From Streptomyces cadmiisoli (lineage in GTDB: Bacteria; Actinomycetota; Actinomycetes; Streptomycetales; Streptomycetaceae), in the NCBI RefSeq assembly GCF_003261055.1, contig NZ_CP030073.1, positions 6,200,001 to 6,264,000 of the forward strand: a stretch of 64,000 nucleotides of DNA, read 5' to 3'. Of this stretch, positions 9,243-18,560 are shown in pieces (position 1 is the first letter of the stretch; each line of letters begins with the position of its first letter). The translations under genes were made by a program, and so were the position numbers. The notes beneath the pieces are model-generated. The model searched no databases. It had not been told where the DNA came from and saw nothing but the letters and a program-made list of their open reading frames with translations.

Positions 9243-9505
9243 GGCTACACGCGTGCGTGACCTGTGCCGTGCCGGAAGCGGCCGTCCGCCACCTCGAAGC
9301 GCGGGAATCGCCGTACTCGGCCTCCCGCGCGGCGGCCGCCGCCCGCAGCCGGGCGTCGTCGGTGACGCGTACCGCCCCGCCCTCCACGACGAGGTCGCGC
9401 CCCGCCGCGTCGAGCAGCGCCTCGGCCTCGTCCCACGGGGGTCGCGGTGGCCGATGCGCCGCTGTGGCGGGCGTCGAGCCGGGCCGGTGGCTGACGGGTG
9501 ATCAC
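9243..9505 (-). pseudogene. Degraded PPOX-like (pyridoxamine 5'-phosphate oxidase family) remnant
   Basis: No intact reading frame spans this stretch. One minus-strand frame reads WDEAEALLDAAGRDLVVEGG followed by AVRVTDDARLRAAAAAREAE, and the next frame continues RFEVADGRFRHGTGHARV. Together these look like the middle and C-terminal parts of an F420/FMN split-barrel (PPOX) protein. The frame switch near 9325 and the missing N-terminal half suggest a pseudogene. Identification is by eye only. Confidence 0.45.
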
Positions 9506-9628
9506 GGACCGCCCGCCGATGGTCCTCGGCGGTGGGACTCCGCGGGCACGCCGAACTCATCGGAGCCTGCGCGGGGGAGTCCGGTTAGGCTCGGCTCGTA
9601 CCACGTTGATCCTGACGGGAGGGCGAGG

Positions 9629-12622
9629 ATGACGCCGGGGCGCAGAAGCAGTACCTTCACGCGGCTGCTGCGGCACGGCTTCACCGATCCGGCCGCCGCC
9701 GAGCGACTGCTGTCCGCGATGGACCTCGGCGCCGTCCGCGACGACCCCGTACTGCTGGACGCACTGGGTGCCACCGCTGACCCGGACCTCGCGCTGGACG
9801 GCCTGGTCCGGTTGCTGGAGGCCCAGCCGACCCCCACCGACCGCCGCGAACTGCTCGACACGCTGACCGCGTCGAAGCCGCTGCGCGACCGCCTCCTCGG
9901 GGTGCTCGGCGCCTCCGCCGCCCTCGCCGAGCACCTCGCCCGGCACGCCGGCGACTGGCAGGCGCTCGTCACCTACGAACCGCGGGACCTGCACCCTGGC
10001 GTACAGGAGTTCGAGCGCGGTCTGGCCGAGGCGACCGACCCGGTCGCGCTCCGCGTCGCCTACCGCCGCTGCCTGCTGTCCATCGCCGCGCGCGACGTGT
10101 GCGGCACGATCGACCTCGCCCAGACGGCCGCCGAACTCGCCGACCTGGCCACCGCGACGCTGCGCGCGGCCCTCGCCCTGGCCGGCGCCGCCGCGCCCGA
10201 GGACGTGGCGCTGTGCCGCCTCGCCGTCGTCGCGATGGGCAAGTGCGGCGGCCACGAGCTGAACTACGTCTCCGACGTCGACGTCATCTTCGTCGGCGAG
10301 GCCGCCGAGGGCGCCGACGAGGACAAGGCACTGCGTGCCGCCACCCGGCTCGCCTCGCACATGATGCGGATCTGCTCCGAGACGACCGTCGAGGGCTCCA
10401 TCTGGCCCGTCGACGCCAACCTGCGCCCCGAGGGCCGCAACGGCCCGCTGGTGCGCACGCTCAGCAGCCATCTCGCCTACTACCAGCGCTGGGCGAAGAC
10501 CTGGGAGTTCCAGGCGCTGCTCAAGGCCCGCCCGGTCGCCGGGGACGCCGCGCTCGGCGCCGAGTACGCCGCCGCGGTCGCGCCGCTGGTGTGGCAGGCC
10601 GCCGAGCGGGAGAACTTCGTCACCGACGTGCAGAAGATGCGCCGCCGGGTGGTGGAGAACATCCCGGTCTCCGAGGTCGACCGCGAGCTGAAGCTCGGCC
10701 CCGGCGGCCTGAGGGACGTCGAATTCGCCGTGCAGCTGCTCCAGTTGGTGCACGGGCGGACCGATCCCTCCCTGCGCAGCGCCACCACGCTGGACGCCCT
10801 CCAGGCACTGGCCGCGGGCGGCTACGTGGGGCGGGCGGACGCCGCGCAACTGGAGGAGGCGTACCGGTTCCTGCGCTCCATGGAGCACCGCATCCAGCTC
10901 TACCGGCTGCGCCGCACCCATCTGGTCCCCGAGGACGAGGCCGACCAGCGGCGCCTCGGGCGTTCCCTCGGTCTGCGCGCGGACCCGGTCGCCGAGCTGA
11001 ACCGCGAGTGGCGGCGGCACGCAGGGGTCGTACGCCGGCAGCACGAGAAGATCTTCTACCGGCCGCTGCTCGACGCGGTCGCCCAGCTCGCCCCGGGCGA
11101 GGTGCGGCTGAGCCCCGAGGCGGCCCGCCAGCGGCTCGTCGCGCTGGGCTACGCCGACCCCGCCGCGGCCCTGCGCCATCTGGAGGCCCTGGCCTCCGGC
11201 GTCTCCCGCAAGGCCGCCATCCAGCGCACCCTGCTGCCGGTGCTGCTCGGCTGGTTCGCCGACTCCGCCGACCCGGACGCCGGTCTGCTCAACTTCCGCA
11301 ACGTGTCGGACGCGCTGGGCAAGACGCCCTGGTACCTGCGGCTGCTGCGGGACGAGGGCGCGGCGGCGCAGAACCTCGCCCGGGTGCTGTCCGCCGGGCG
11401 GCTCGCCCCCGACCTGCTGATGCGGGCCCCGGAAGCGGTGGCGCTGCTCGGCGACGGCGAGGGCGGCGGGCTCCAGCCGCGGTCCCGCGCGCATCTGGAG
11501 CAGGAGGTCATCGCGGCGGTCGGCCGCGCCGACAACGGCGAGCAGGCGGTCACGGCGGCCCGCGGCGTCCGGCGCCGGGAGCTGTTCCGTACCGCCGCCG
11601 CCGACATCGTCGGCTCCTACGGCACCGAGGCGCGGCCGGTCGAGGCCGACCAGGGCGCGGTGGTGGACCGGGTCGGCGGCGCGGTGTCCGACCTGACGGC
11701 GGCGACGCTGGCCGGCACGCTGCGCGCGGTGGTCAGGGAGGGCTGGGGGGACACCCTGCCGACCCGGTTCGCGGTGATCGGCATGGGCCGCTTCGGCGGG
11801 CACGAGCTGGGCTACGGCTCCGACGCGGACGTGCTGTTCGTGCACGAGCCGCGGGACGGGGTCGAGGAACGGGAGGCCGCCGACGCCGCGGGCCGGGTCG
11901 TCGCCGAGATGCGGCGCCTGCTCCAGATCCCGAGCGCGGATCCGCCGCTGCTGATCGACGCCGATCTGCGGCCGGAGGGCAAGTCGGGCCCGCTGGTGCG
12001 GACCCTGAAGTCGTACGAGGCGTACTACCGCCGCTGGTCCCTGGTGTGGGAGTCGCAGGCGCTGCTGAGGGCCGAACCGGTGGCCGGCGACGAGGACCTG
12101 GGGCGCCGGTTCATCGAGCTGGTCGACCCGCTGCGGTACCCGCGGGGCGGGCTCGTGGAGGAGGCCGTGCGGGAGATCCGGCGGCTGAAGGCGCGGATGG
12201 AGTCGGAGCGGCTGCCGCGCGGCGCCGACCCCAAGCTGCACACCAAGCTCGGGCCGGGCGGACTGTCCGACGTGGAGTGGACCGTGCAGCTGCTCCAGAT
12301 GCGCCACGGGTCGCGGGAGGCCGGGCTGCGCACCACCCGTACCCGCGAGGGACTGGCCGCGGCGCACGCGGCCGGGCTGGTGTCCGCCGAGGACGCGGCG
12401 ATCCTCGACGAGGCGTGGGTGCTGGCCACCCGGGTGCGCAACGCCGTGATGCTGGTGCGCGGACGTGCCGGGGACACCTTCCCCTCGGACGCCCGCGAAC
12501 TGGCCGCCGTGGGACGTTACCTCGGGTACGGGCCGGGCCACGTGGGCGACATGCTGGACGCCTACCGCCGTACGGCGCGCCGCGCCCGGACCGTGGTGGA
12601 AGCGCTGTTCTACGACACGTGA
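9629..12622 (+). CDS. glnE: Bifunctional glutamine synthetase adenylyltransferase/deadenylase
   Basis: A 997-residue enzyme that adenylylates GlnA to switch it off and removes AMP to switch it on. The two-part architecture is intact. The N-terminal deadenylase half has a nucleotidyltransferase site in AMGKCGGHELNYVSDVDVIF, and the C-terminal adenylylase half has the matching GMGRFGGHELGYGSDADVLF. Each half is followed by its helical domain (KLGPGGLRDVEFAVQLLQL and KLGPGGLSDVEWTVQLLQM), so the internal duplication is obvious. The start is the ATG at 9629, just after GGGAGGGCGAGG; upstream codons look non-coding. Its stop overlaps the end of a convergent gene. Its target glnA lies 48 kb away in this window. 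Confidence 0.94.
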   Translation: MTPGRRSSTFTRLLRHGFTDPAAAERLLSAMDLGAVRDDPVLLDALGATADPDLALDGLVRLLEAQPTPTDRRELLDTLTASKPLRDRLLGVLGASAALAEHLARHAGDWQALVTYEPRDLHPGVQEFERGLAEATDPVALRVAYRRCLLSIAARDVCGTIDLAQTAAELADLATATLRAALALAGAAAPEDVALCRLAVVAMGKCGGHELNYVSDVDVIFVGEAAEGADEDKALRAATRLASHMMRICSETTVEGSIWPVDANLRPEGRNGPLVRTLSSHLAYYQRWAKTWEFQALLKARPVAGDAALGAEYAAAVAPLVWQAAERENFVTDVQKMRRRVVENIPVSEVDRELKLGPGGLRDVEFAVQLLQLVHGRTDPSLRSATTLDALQALAAGGYVGRADAAQLEEAYRFLRSMEHRIQLYRLRRTHLVPEDEADQRRLGRSLGLRADPVAELNREWRRHAGVVRRQHEKIFYRPLLDAVAQLAPGEVRLSPEAARQRLVALGYADPAAALRHLEALASGVSRKAAIQRTLLPVLLGWFADSADPDAGLLNFRNVSDALGKTPWYLRLLRDEGAAAQNLARVLSAGRLAPDLLMRAPEAVALLGDGEGGGLQPRSRAHLEQEVIAAVGRADNGEQAVTAARGVRRRELFRTAAADIVGSYGTEARPVEADQGAVVDRVGGAVSDLTAATLAGTLRAVVREGWGDTLPTRFAVIGMGRFGGHELGYGSDADVLFVHEPRDGVEEREAADAAGRVVAEMRRLLQIPSADPPLLIDADLRPEGKSGPLVRTLKSYEAYYRRWSLVWESQALLRAEPVAGDEDLGRRFIELVDPLRYPRGGLVEEAVREIRRLKARMESERLPRGADPKLHTKLGPGGLSDVEWTVQLLQMRHGSREAGLRTTRTREGLAAAHAAGLVSAEDAAILDEAWVLATRVRNAVMLVRGRAGDTFPSDARELAAVGRYLGYGPGHVGDMLDAYRRTARRARTVVEALFYDT

Positions 12623-13494
12623 GCCCCGGTGCGGGGGCCGGGCACCTCGCCCGTGCGGGACTTCTCCGGGGGGCCGCCGACCCCGCGGGGCAGCGCGTAC
12701 GGCATCGATCCGTACCAGACCCGCGCCAGCCCGTAGCCGAAGGCCAGGCACAGGACACCGCCGACCGCGTCCAGCCAGAAGTGGTTGGCGGTGGCGACGA
12801 TCACCACCAGGGTGGCCGTCGGGTACAGCAGGCCCAGCACCCGCACCCAGGGAACGGACGCCAGGGCGAAGATCGTCAGTCCGCACCACACGGACCAGCC
12901 GATGTGCATGGACGGCATGGCGGCGTACTGGTTCGACATGTTCTTCAGGTCGCCGGAGGCCATCGAGCCCCACGTCTGGTGGATCATGACCGTGTCGATG
13001 AAGTCGGCGCCGTTCATCAGCCGCGGCGGCGCCAGCGGGTACAGGTAGTACCCCACCAGGGCCACGCCCGTCGTCGCGAAGAGGACCGTGCGGGTCGCCG
13101 CGTAGCGCCCCGGATGGCTGCGGTACAGCCACACCAGCACACCCAGCGTCACCACGAAGTGCAGCGTCGCGTAGTAGTAGTTCATGCCGACGATGAGCCA
13201 AGTCACCGAGTTCACGGCATGGTTGACCGACAGTTCGACGGCGATGCCGAGATGCTGCTCGGCCTGCCAGATCCAGTCCGCGTTGCGCAGCGCCTCGGTG
13301 CGCTGCTCCGGGACCGCGTTGCGGATCAGCGAGTACGTCCAGTAACTCACCGCGATCAGCAGGATCTCGAACCACAGTCGCGGCCGGCGCGGCGCGCGCA
13401 GTCGGCTGAGCACCCCCCGGCGCTTGTCGTCCGCGACGGGCGGGGGAACGGCCTCCTCTTGGCCTTCCAGTGTCGTCACGGTCGTCTCACCCAT
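12610..13494 (-). CDS. PAP2/AUR1-like phosphatase or phosphotransferase membrane protein
   Basis: A 294-residue polytopic membrane protein with six or so helices. It shows the C-terminal PAP2-type catalytic motifs AAMPSMHIGWS and ATANHFWLDAVGG, as in bacterial relatives of inositol-phosphorylceramide synthase (AUR1-like PAP2 branch). It probably acts on a lipid phosphate or phosphoglycan precursor at the membrane. Start candidates are the ATG at 13494, used here, and a GTG at 13482, which has the better purine-rich leader. Its 3' end overlaps the glnE stop by 13 bases, tail to tail. Confidence 0.83.
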   Translation of the reverse strand: MGETTVTTLEGQEEAVPPPVADDKRRGVLSRLRAPRRPRLWFEILLIAVSYWTYSLIRNAVPEQRTEALRNADWIWQAEQHLGIAVELSVNHAVNSVTWLIVGMNYYYATLHFVVTLGVLVWLYRSHPGRYAATRTVLFATTGVALVGYYLYPLAPPRLMNGADFIDTVMIHQTWGSMASGDLKNMSNQYAAMPSMHIGWSVWCGLTIFALASVPWVRVLGLLYPTATLVVIVATANHFWLDAVGGVLCLAFGYGLARVWYGSMPYALPRGVGGPPEKSRTGEVPGPRTGAHVS

Positions 13495-13624
13495 GGGCAC
13501 AGAGTTTGCCAGAAAAGCGTTCCGGCTCCGATCATCCCCTGGTCGGGTTGGGCACGCACGTTCTACGCCCGGGGTGGACATACGTCTCGTACCCGGGCAC
13601 TACGGTGTTCGGCGGTTCTCCGCC

Positions 13625-14659
13625 TCAGGGACGATTCCGCTCGCCGGGCGCGGAAGCGGTCGAACCGCGTACCACCAGCTCCGGCATGAACACGAACTCG
13701 CTGTGCGGCGCGGGCGTCCCGCCGATCTCCTCCAGCAGGGTGCGCACGGCGGCCTGGCCCATGGCCGGGACCGGCTTGCGGACGGTCGTCAGCGGCGGGT
13801 CGGTGAAGGCGATCAGCGGGGAGTCGTCGAAGCCGACCACGGAGATGTCCTTGGGGACCTCCAGCCCGCGCTGCCGGGCCGCCCTTATCGCGCCCAGCGC
13901 CATCATGTCGCTGGCGCAGACCACCGCCGTGCAGTTCCGGTCGATGAGGGCCGTGGTGGCCGCCTGGCCGCCCTCCAGGGTGTACAGCGAGTGCTGCACC
14001 AGGTCGGACTCGACGGTCTGCGCGCTCAGGCCCAGCTGGTCCTGCATCGCGCGGACGAAGCCCTCGATCTTGCGCTGCACCGGGACGAAGCGCTTCGGGC
14101 CGAGCGCCAGCCCGATCCGGGTGTGGCCCAGCGAGACCAGGTGCGTGACGGCCAGGGTCATGGCGGCCCGGTCGTCGGGGGAGATGAACGGCGCCTGCAC
14201 CTTGGGCGAGAAGCCGTCGACCAGCACGAACGGCACGCCCTGTGCGCGCAACTGCTCGTAACGCTGCATGTCGGCGGTGGTGTCCGCGTGCAGACCGGAG
14301 ACGTAGATGATGCCGGCGACACCGCGGTCGACCAGCATCTCGGTCAGCTCGTCCTCGGTCGAGCCGCCGGGGGTCTGGGTGGCGAGGACCGGTGTGTAGC
14401 CCTGCCGGGTCAGCGCTTGGCCGATGACCTGGGCCAGCGCCGGGAATATCGGGTTCTCCAGCTCCGGCGTGATCAGGCCGACCAGGCCGGCACTGCGCTG
14501 TCGGAGCCGTACCGGTCGTTCGTAGCCGAGGACGTCCAGTGCGGCCAGCACGGACTGGCGGGTGGTGGCGGCGACGCCGGGCTTCCCGTTGAGGACGCGG
14601 CTGACGGTCGCTTCGCTCACCCCCGCCTGAGCAGCGATGTCGGCAAGCCGTGTGGTCAC
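13625..14659 (-). CDS. malR: LacI-family maltose regulon repressor
   Basis: A 344-residue LacI/GalR repressor. The N-terminal helix-turn-helix is clear (TTRLADIAAQAGVSEATVSR, then VLNGKPGVAATTR), followed by a periplasmic-binding-protein-like effector domain ending in GFDDSPLIAFTDPPLTTVRK. It lies divergent from malE, as malR does in S. coelicolor and S. lividans, where it represses malEFG. The GTG at 14659 gives the expected length; an in-frame extension to 14752 or 14779 is open but unlike the family. CTTGCA-type sites lie in the 380-bp divergent gap and presumably bind it. Confidence 0.93.
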   Translation of the reverse strand: MTTRLADIAAQAGVSEATVSRVLNGKPGVAATTRQSVLAALDVLGYERPVRLRQRSAGLVGLITPELENPIFPALAQVIGQALTRQGYTPVLATQTPGGSTEDELTEMLVDRGVAGIIYVSGLHADTTADMQRYEQLRAQGVPFVLVDGFSPKVQAPFISPDDRAAMTLAVTHLVSLGHTRIGLALGPKRFVPVQRKIEGFVRAMQDQLGLSAQTVESDLVQHSLYTLEGGQAATTALIDRNCTAVVCASDMMALGAIRAARQRGLEVPKDISVVGFDDSPLIAFTDPPLTTVRKPVPAMGQAAVRTLLEEIGGTPAPHSEFVFMPELVVRGSTASAPGERNRP

Positions 14660-14782
14660 AGGGTGGGACTGTACCGGCCGTATGTCGCCTTGCACACCAA
14701 TCGGACGCCGGGCGCGGGCGGTTGGCCGGCCCGTTGCGGGTTGCTGCGTCATCGCGTCCCCTCGTGAAACGTCTGGCAAGAG

Positions 14783-14906
14783 CTTGCAGAGTCTTGCACA
14801 ACTACGTCCGTCCCCGCTCAGTAGCGGTAGGTAGCGGTCTCAGGATGGCGCATGAGAGGTCACGCACGGATAACTTCGGTGATCTCTTGCACTTTTTTTC
14901 TGCAAG
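14783..14906. promoter_or_regulatory. MalR operator motifs in malR-malE divergent promoter
   Basis: Copies of the CTTGCAG-type heptamer occur at 14783 (CTTGCAG), 14793 (CTTGCAC), 14886 (CTTGCAC) and, inverted, at 14901 (TGCAAG). Direct repeats of this heptamer are the known control element of Streptomyces maltose, amylase and chitinase promoters. The paired spacing here fits binding by the adjacent MalR. Confidence 0.75.
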
Positions 14907-15039
14907 GTCTTTCGCAACGCTTACAGCGCTGTTACGTTCACGTCGCCCGGCGGCCGCAACGGCGCAGTCGGCAAGTCACAGGGGCGGCGGACGGGACCGC
15001 CACCTGTAGCACACGGGCTTTCACCCTCAAGGAGAACTC

Positions 15040-16311
15040 ATGCGGCGTGGCATAGCGGCCACCGCGCTGGTGGCGTCCCTCGCCCTCGCGGCGACGGCCT
15101 GCGGCGGAGACGGCGACAGCGGCGACAAGGCCGACGGTCCGGTCACCCTCACCTGGTGGGACACCTCCAACGCCACCAATGAGGCACCGACGTACCAGGC
15201 CTTGGTCAAGGAGTTCGAGGCCGCCAACAAGGACATCAAGGTCAAGTACGTCAACGTGCCCTTCGACCAGGCGCAGAACAAGTTCGACACGGCCGCCGGC
15301 TCCAAGGGCGCCCCGGACGTGCTGCGCTCCGAGGTCGGCTGGACCCCGGCGTTCGCGAAGAAGGGCTTCTTCCTGCCGCTGGACGGCACGGAGGCCCTGG
15401 CCGAGCAGGACAAGTTCCAGCCCAGCCTGATCGAGCAGGCCAAGTTCGAGGGCAAGACGTACGGCGTCCCGTTCACCACGGACACCCTCGCGCTGGTCTA
15501 CAACAAGAACCTCTTCGAGAAGGCCGGCGTCGAGGCCCCGAAGACGTGGGACGACCTGAGGAAGGCCGCCGCCACCATCAAGGAGAAGACCGGCGTCGAC
15601 GGGTACTGGGGCTCCACCCAGGCCTACTACGCCCAGTCGTTCCTCCACGGCGAGGGCACCGACACCGTCGACGCCGAGGCCAAGAAGCTCACCGTGACCT
15701 CGGCCGAGGCCAAGAAGGGCTACGAGACCTGGCTGAGCCTGTTCGAGGGCAAGGGCCTGCACAAGGCCGACACCACCGCCGACGCCTACGCCCACATCCA
15801 GGACGCGTTCGTCAACGGCGAGGTCGCCTCGATCATCCAGGGCCCCTGGGAGATCACCAACTTCTACAAGGGCTCCGCGTTCAAGGAGAAGGAGAACCTC
15901 GGGATCGCCACCGTCCCGGCCGGCTCCAGCGGCCAGGCGGGCGCCCCGACGGGCGGTCACAACCTCGCCGTCTACGCCGGTTCCGACGAGGCGCACCAGA
16001 AGGCCGCGCTGAAGTTCGTGAACTTCATGACCTCGGCGAAGGCCCAGGAGACCATCGCGCTGAAGAACTCCACGCTGCCGACCCGCGACGACGCCTACAC
16101 CGCGCAGGTCAAGGCCGACCCGGGCATCGCCGGCTACCAGGGTGTGCTGCCCGCCGCCCAGCCGCGTCCCGCGCTGCCGGAGTACAGCTCGCTGTGGGGT
16201 CCGCTCGACGAGGAACTGCCCAAGATCGCCGGTGGCAAGGAGTCCCTGGACGAGGGGCTGAAGAGCGCCGAGACCGCGATGGCCAAGCTGGTGCCGGACT
16301 TCGGCAAGTGA
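15040..16311 (+). CDS. malE: Maltose/maltodextrin ABC transporter substrate-binding lipoprotein
   Basis: The extracellular solute receptor of the maltose importer. The 423-residue protein has a lipoprotein signal with lipobox LAATAC and the modified Cys at residue 21. A family-1 binding-protein fold follows (TLTWWDTSNATNEAPTYQAL, GGHNLAVYAGSDE). The ATG at 15040 follows AAGGAGA. It is the first gene of malE-malF-malG-aglA. A hairpin directly after the stop probably lets malE be made in excess over the membrane subunits. No ATPase gene is present; Streptomyces sugar importers commonly share the MsiK ATPase encoded elsewhere. Confidence 0.94.
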   Translation: MRRGIAATALVASLALAATACGGDGDSGDKADGPVTLTWWDTSNATNEAPTYQALVKEFEAANKDIKVKYVNVPFDQAQNKFDTAAGSKGAPDVLRSEVGWTPAFAKKGFFLPLDGTEALAEQDKFQPSLIEQAKFEGKTYGVPFTTDTLALVYNKNLFEKAGVEAPKTWDDLRKAAATIKEKTGVDGYWGSTQAYYAQSFLHGEGTDTVDAEAKKLTVTSAEAKKGYETWLSLFEGKGLHKADTTADAYAHIQDAFVNGEVASIIQGPWEITNFYKGSAFKEKENLGIATVPAGSSGQAGAPTGGHNLAVYAGSDEAHQKAALKFVNFMTSAKAQETIALKNSTLPTRDDAYTAQVKADPGIAGYQGVLPAAQPRPALPEYSSLWGPLDEELPKIAGGKESLDEGLKSAETAMAKLVPDFGK

Positions 16312-16320
16312 CCCCGACCG

Positions 16321-16366
16321 GCCGTCGGATCCTCCTGACCCGCGGGGGGGGGAAGGATCCGGCGGC
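16321..16366 (+). terminator. Hairpin between malE and malF (partial terminator or RNA stabiliser)
   Basis: Arms GCCGTCGGATCCT and AGGATCCGGCGGC (one mismatch) flank a G-rich loop just 10 bases after the malE stop. Such structures commonly give higher expression of the binding protein than of the permeases. Confidence 0.6.
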
Positions 16367-16438
16367 CGTCGGCCTGTGCGTCGTAGGACAGGCCCCGCGG
16401 CGGGCCGTACCCCTTGAACCCCCAGAAGGTGTCGAACC

Positions 16439-17443
16439 ATGACAGTCGCCATCGACCGCGCGACCGGCAAACGCCGCGGTGACCACGGGCCCCGGCCCGG
16501 ACTGGGCCAGCGCCTGAAGCGCAGTTACCAGAAGTACTGGTACGCCTACGCGATGATCGCGCCCGTGGTCCTCGTGCTCGGTGTCCTCGTGCTGTACCCG
16601 CTCGCGTACGGCTTCTACCTGACCCTCACCGACGCCAACAGCCTCAACACGGCCCGCACCATCGGCGTCAACGAGATCGAGGCCACCTACAAGTTCATCG
16701 GCCTCGACAACTACGCCGACATCCTGTGGGGCGAGACCGCCTACGACCGGTTCTGGTCCCACTTCATCTGGACGATCGTGTGGACGGGCGCCTGTGTCGC
16801 CCTGCACTACACCATCGGCCTCGGCCTCGCCCTGCTGCTCAACCAGCAGCTGCGCGGCCGCACGGTGTACCGGCTGATCATGGTGCTGCCCTGGGCGGTG
16901 CCCACCTTCGTCACCGTCTTCGGCTGGCGCTTCATGCTCGCCGACGGCGGTGTCATCAACGCCGCCCTGGAGACGCTGCACCTGCCGACGCCGCTGTGGC
17001 TGGAGGACACCTTCTGGCAGCGGTTCGCCGCGATCATGGTCAACACCTGGTGCGGTGTGCCGTTCATGATGGTCTCGCTGCTCGGCGGCCTGCAGTCGAT
17101 CGACACCACGCTGTACGAGGCGGCCGAGATGGACGGCGCGAACGCCTGGCAGCGGTTCCGCTACGTCACCCTGCCCGGCCTGCGCTCGGTCAGCTCCACC
17201 GTCGTCCTGCTCGGCGTGATCTGGACCTTCAACCAGTTCGCCGTGATCTTCCTGTTGTTCGGCAGCACTGCCCCGGATGCCCAGATTCTTGTCACCTGGG
17301 CGTATTACCTGGGCTTCGGACAGCAGCCGCGTGACTTCGCTCAGTCCGCCGCCTACGGCATCCTGCTGCTGGCCATCCTGATCGTCTTCACCTCCTTCTA
17401 CCGCCGCTGGCTGAACCGCAATGACCAGCAGCTCGCGATCTGA
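16439..17443 (+). CDS. malF: Maltose ABC transporter permease MalF
   Basis: A 334-residue inner-membrane permease with a long basic N-terminus, about six helices and the ABC-permease EAA loop (EAAEMDGANAWQRFRYVTLP) that contacts the ATPase. It lacks the large periplasmic loop of enteric MalF, as usual for actinobacteria. The ATG at 16439 follows AGAAGGTG. MalG begins 13 bases after its stop, so the two permeases form one transcriptional and stoichiometric unit. Confidence 0.93.
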   Translation: MTVAIDRATGKRRGDHGPRPGLGQRLKRSYQKYWYAYAMIAPVVLVLGVLVLYPLAYGFYLTLTDANSLNTARTIGVNEIEATYKFIGLDNYADILWGETAYDRFWSHFIWTIVWTGACVALHYTIGLGLALLLNQQLRGRTVYRLIMVLPWAVPTFVTVFGWRFMLADGGVINAALETLHLPTPLWLEDTFWQRFAAIMVNTWCGVPFMMVSLLGGLQSIDTTLYEAAEMDGANAWQRFRYVTLPGLRSVSSTVVLLGVIWTFNQFAVIFLLFGSTAPDAQILVTWAYYLGFGQQPRDFAQSAAYGILLLAILIVFTSFYRRWLNRNDQQLAI

Positions 17444-17456
17444 GGCGGGAGCCCTC

Positions 17457-18374
17457 ATGAGTACCCTCGACCTGGACACGTCGACCGCAGTCAGGGGTTC
17501 GTCGGGCCGTGCGGCGAAGACCCCGCCGCCCGCGGCGCGGGCGCGCGGCAAGCGCGGCCTCCTCGGAACGCTGGCCGCGCACGGCACCCTGACGGTCGCG
17601 AGCCTGATCGCGCTGTTCCCGATCGCCTGGCTGGTCTTCCTGTCCCTCGGGCCGGACAAGGACGACTATCTGCACCCCGAGCGCATCTGGTCGAAGATGA
17701 CCTTCGACAACTACACGTTCGTGCTCCAGGAGACCAACTTCTTCGACTGGCTCCAGAGCTCGCTGATCGTCTCCCTGGGCACCACGGTCATCGGCGTGCT
17801 CATCGCCGCGACCACCGGCTACGCGGTCTCCCGCATGCGCTTCCCCGGCTACAAGAAGTTCATGTGGGTGCTGCTGGTCACCCAGATGTTCCCGGTGGCG
17901 GTCCTGATGGTGCCGATGTACCAGATCCTGTCGGAGCTCCAGCTCATCGACACCTACTTCGGCCTGATCCTGGTCTACTGCTCCACCGCCGTGCCGTACT
18001 GCGCCTGGCTGATGAAGGGCTACTTCGACACCATCCCGTTCGAGATCGACGAGGCCGGCCGGGTCGACGGACTGTCCCCCTTCGGCACCTTCGTGCGCCT
18101 GATCCTGCCGCTCGCCCGGCCGGGTCTCGCGGTGGCCGCGTTCTACAGCTTCATCACGGCCTTCGGCGAGGTCGCCTTCGCCACCACGTTCCTGCTGGAC
18201 GACGAGAAGTACACCTTCGCCGTCGGTCTGCAGAGCTTCATCAGCGAGCACGACGCCCAGCGCAATCTGATGGCCGCGACCGCGGTGCTGATCGCGATAC
18301 CCGTCTCCGCCTTCTTCTACCTCGTGCAGAAGAACCTCGTCACCGGCCTGACCTCAGGCGGCACGAAGGGCTGA
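17457..18374 (+). CDS. malG: Maltose ABC transporter permease MalG
   Basis: A 305-residue permease and partner of MalF. It has a cytoplasmic Ala/Arg-rich N-terminus, six membrane helices and an EAA-type loop (IDEAGRVDGLSPFGTFVRLI). The ATG at 17457 has GGGAG upstream; an in-frame ATG at 17421 lies inside malF and lacks a good leader. It ends before a complex hairpin that separates it from aglA. Confidence 0.93.
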   Translation: MSTLDLDTSTAVRGSSGRAAKTPPPAARARGKRGLLGTLAAHGTLTVASLIALFPIAWLVFLSLGPDKDDYLHPERIWSKMTFDNYTFVLQETNFFDWLQSSLIVSLGTTVIGVLIAATTGYAVSRMRFPGYKKFMWVLLVTQMFPVAVLMVPMYQILSELQLIDTYFGLILVYCSTAVPYCAWLMKGYFDTIPFEIDEAGRVDGLSPFGTFVRLILPLARPGLAVAAFYSFITAFGEVAFATTFLLDDEKYTFAVGLQSFISEHDAQRNLMAATAVLIAIPVSAFFYLVQKNLVTGLTSGGTKG

Positions 18375-18407
18375 GCCCACCCGACTCCCGCGCCCCGCCG
18401 CGCGGGT

Positions 18408-18468
18408 GGCGGCCGCGGTGTCCTCCCCCGAAGGGGAGACCCAAGACCCCGCCGGCACCGCGGCCGCC
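18408..18468 (+). terminator. Long hairpin between malG and aglA
   Basis: Thirteen-bp arms GGCGGCCGCGGTG and its complement enclose a second small hairpin (CTCCCCCGAAGGGGAG). It probably attenuates read-through from the transporter genes into aglA. Confidence 0.6.
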
Positions 18469-18560
18469 TCGTCACCCGCCACCCGTACCCCCCACGACAC
18501 AGACTCCTCCCTCGCCGCCGGCACCGTTCGCGCGAGGGACCGCCTCGCCTCAAGGACGCC

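Noticed and set aside
9557..13375. A 1272-codon open frame antisense to glnE
   Set aside because: Its product is Arg/Gly/His-rich shadow sequence with no motifs, while the sense strand encodes a clear GlnE; this is typical of very high third-position GC.
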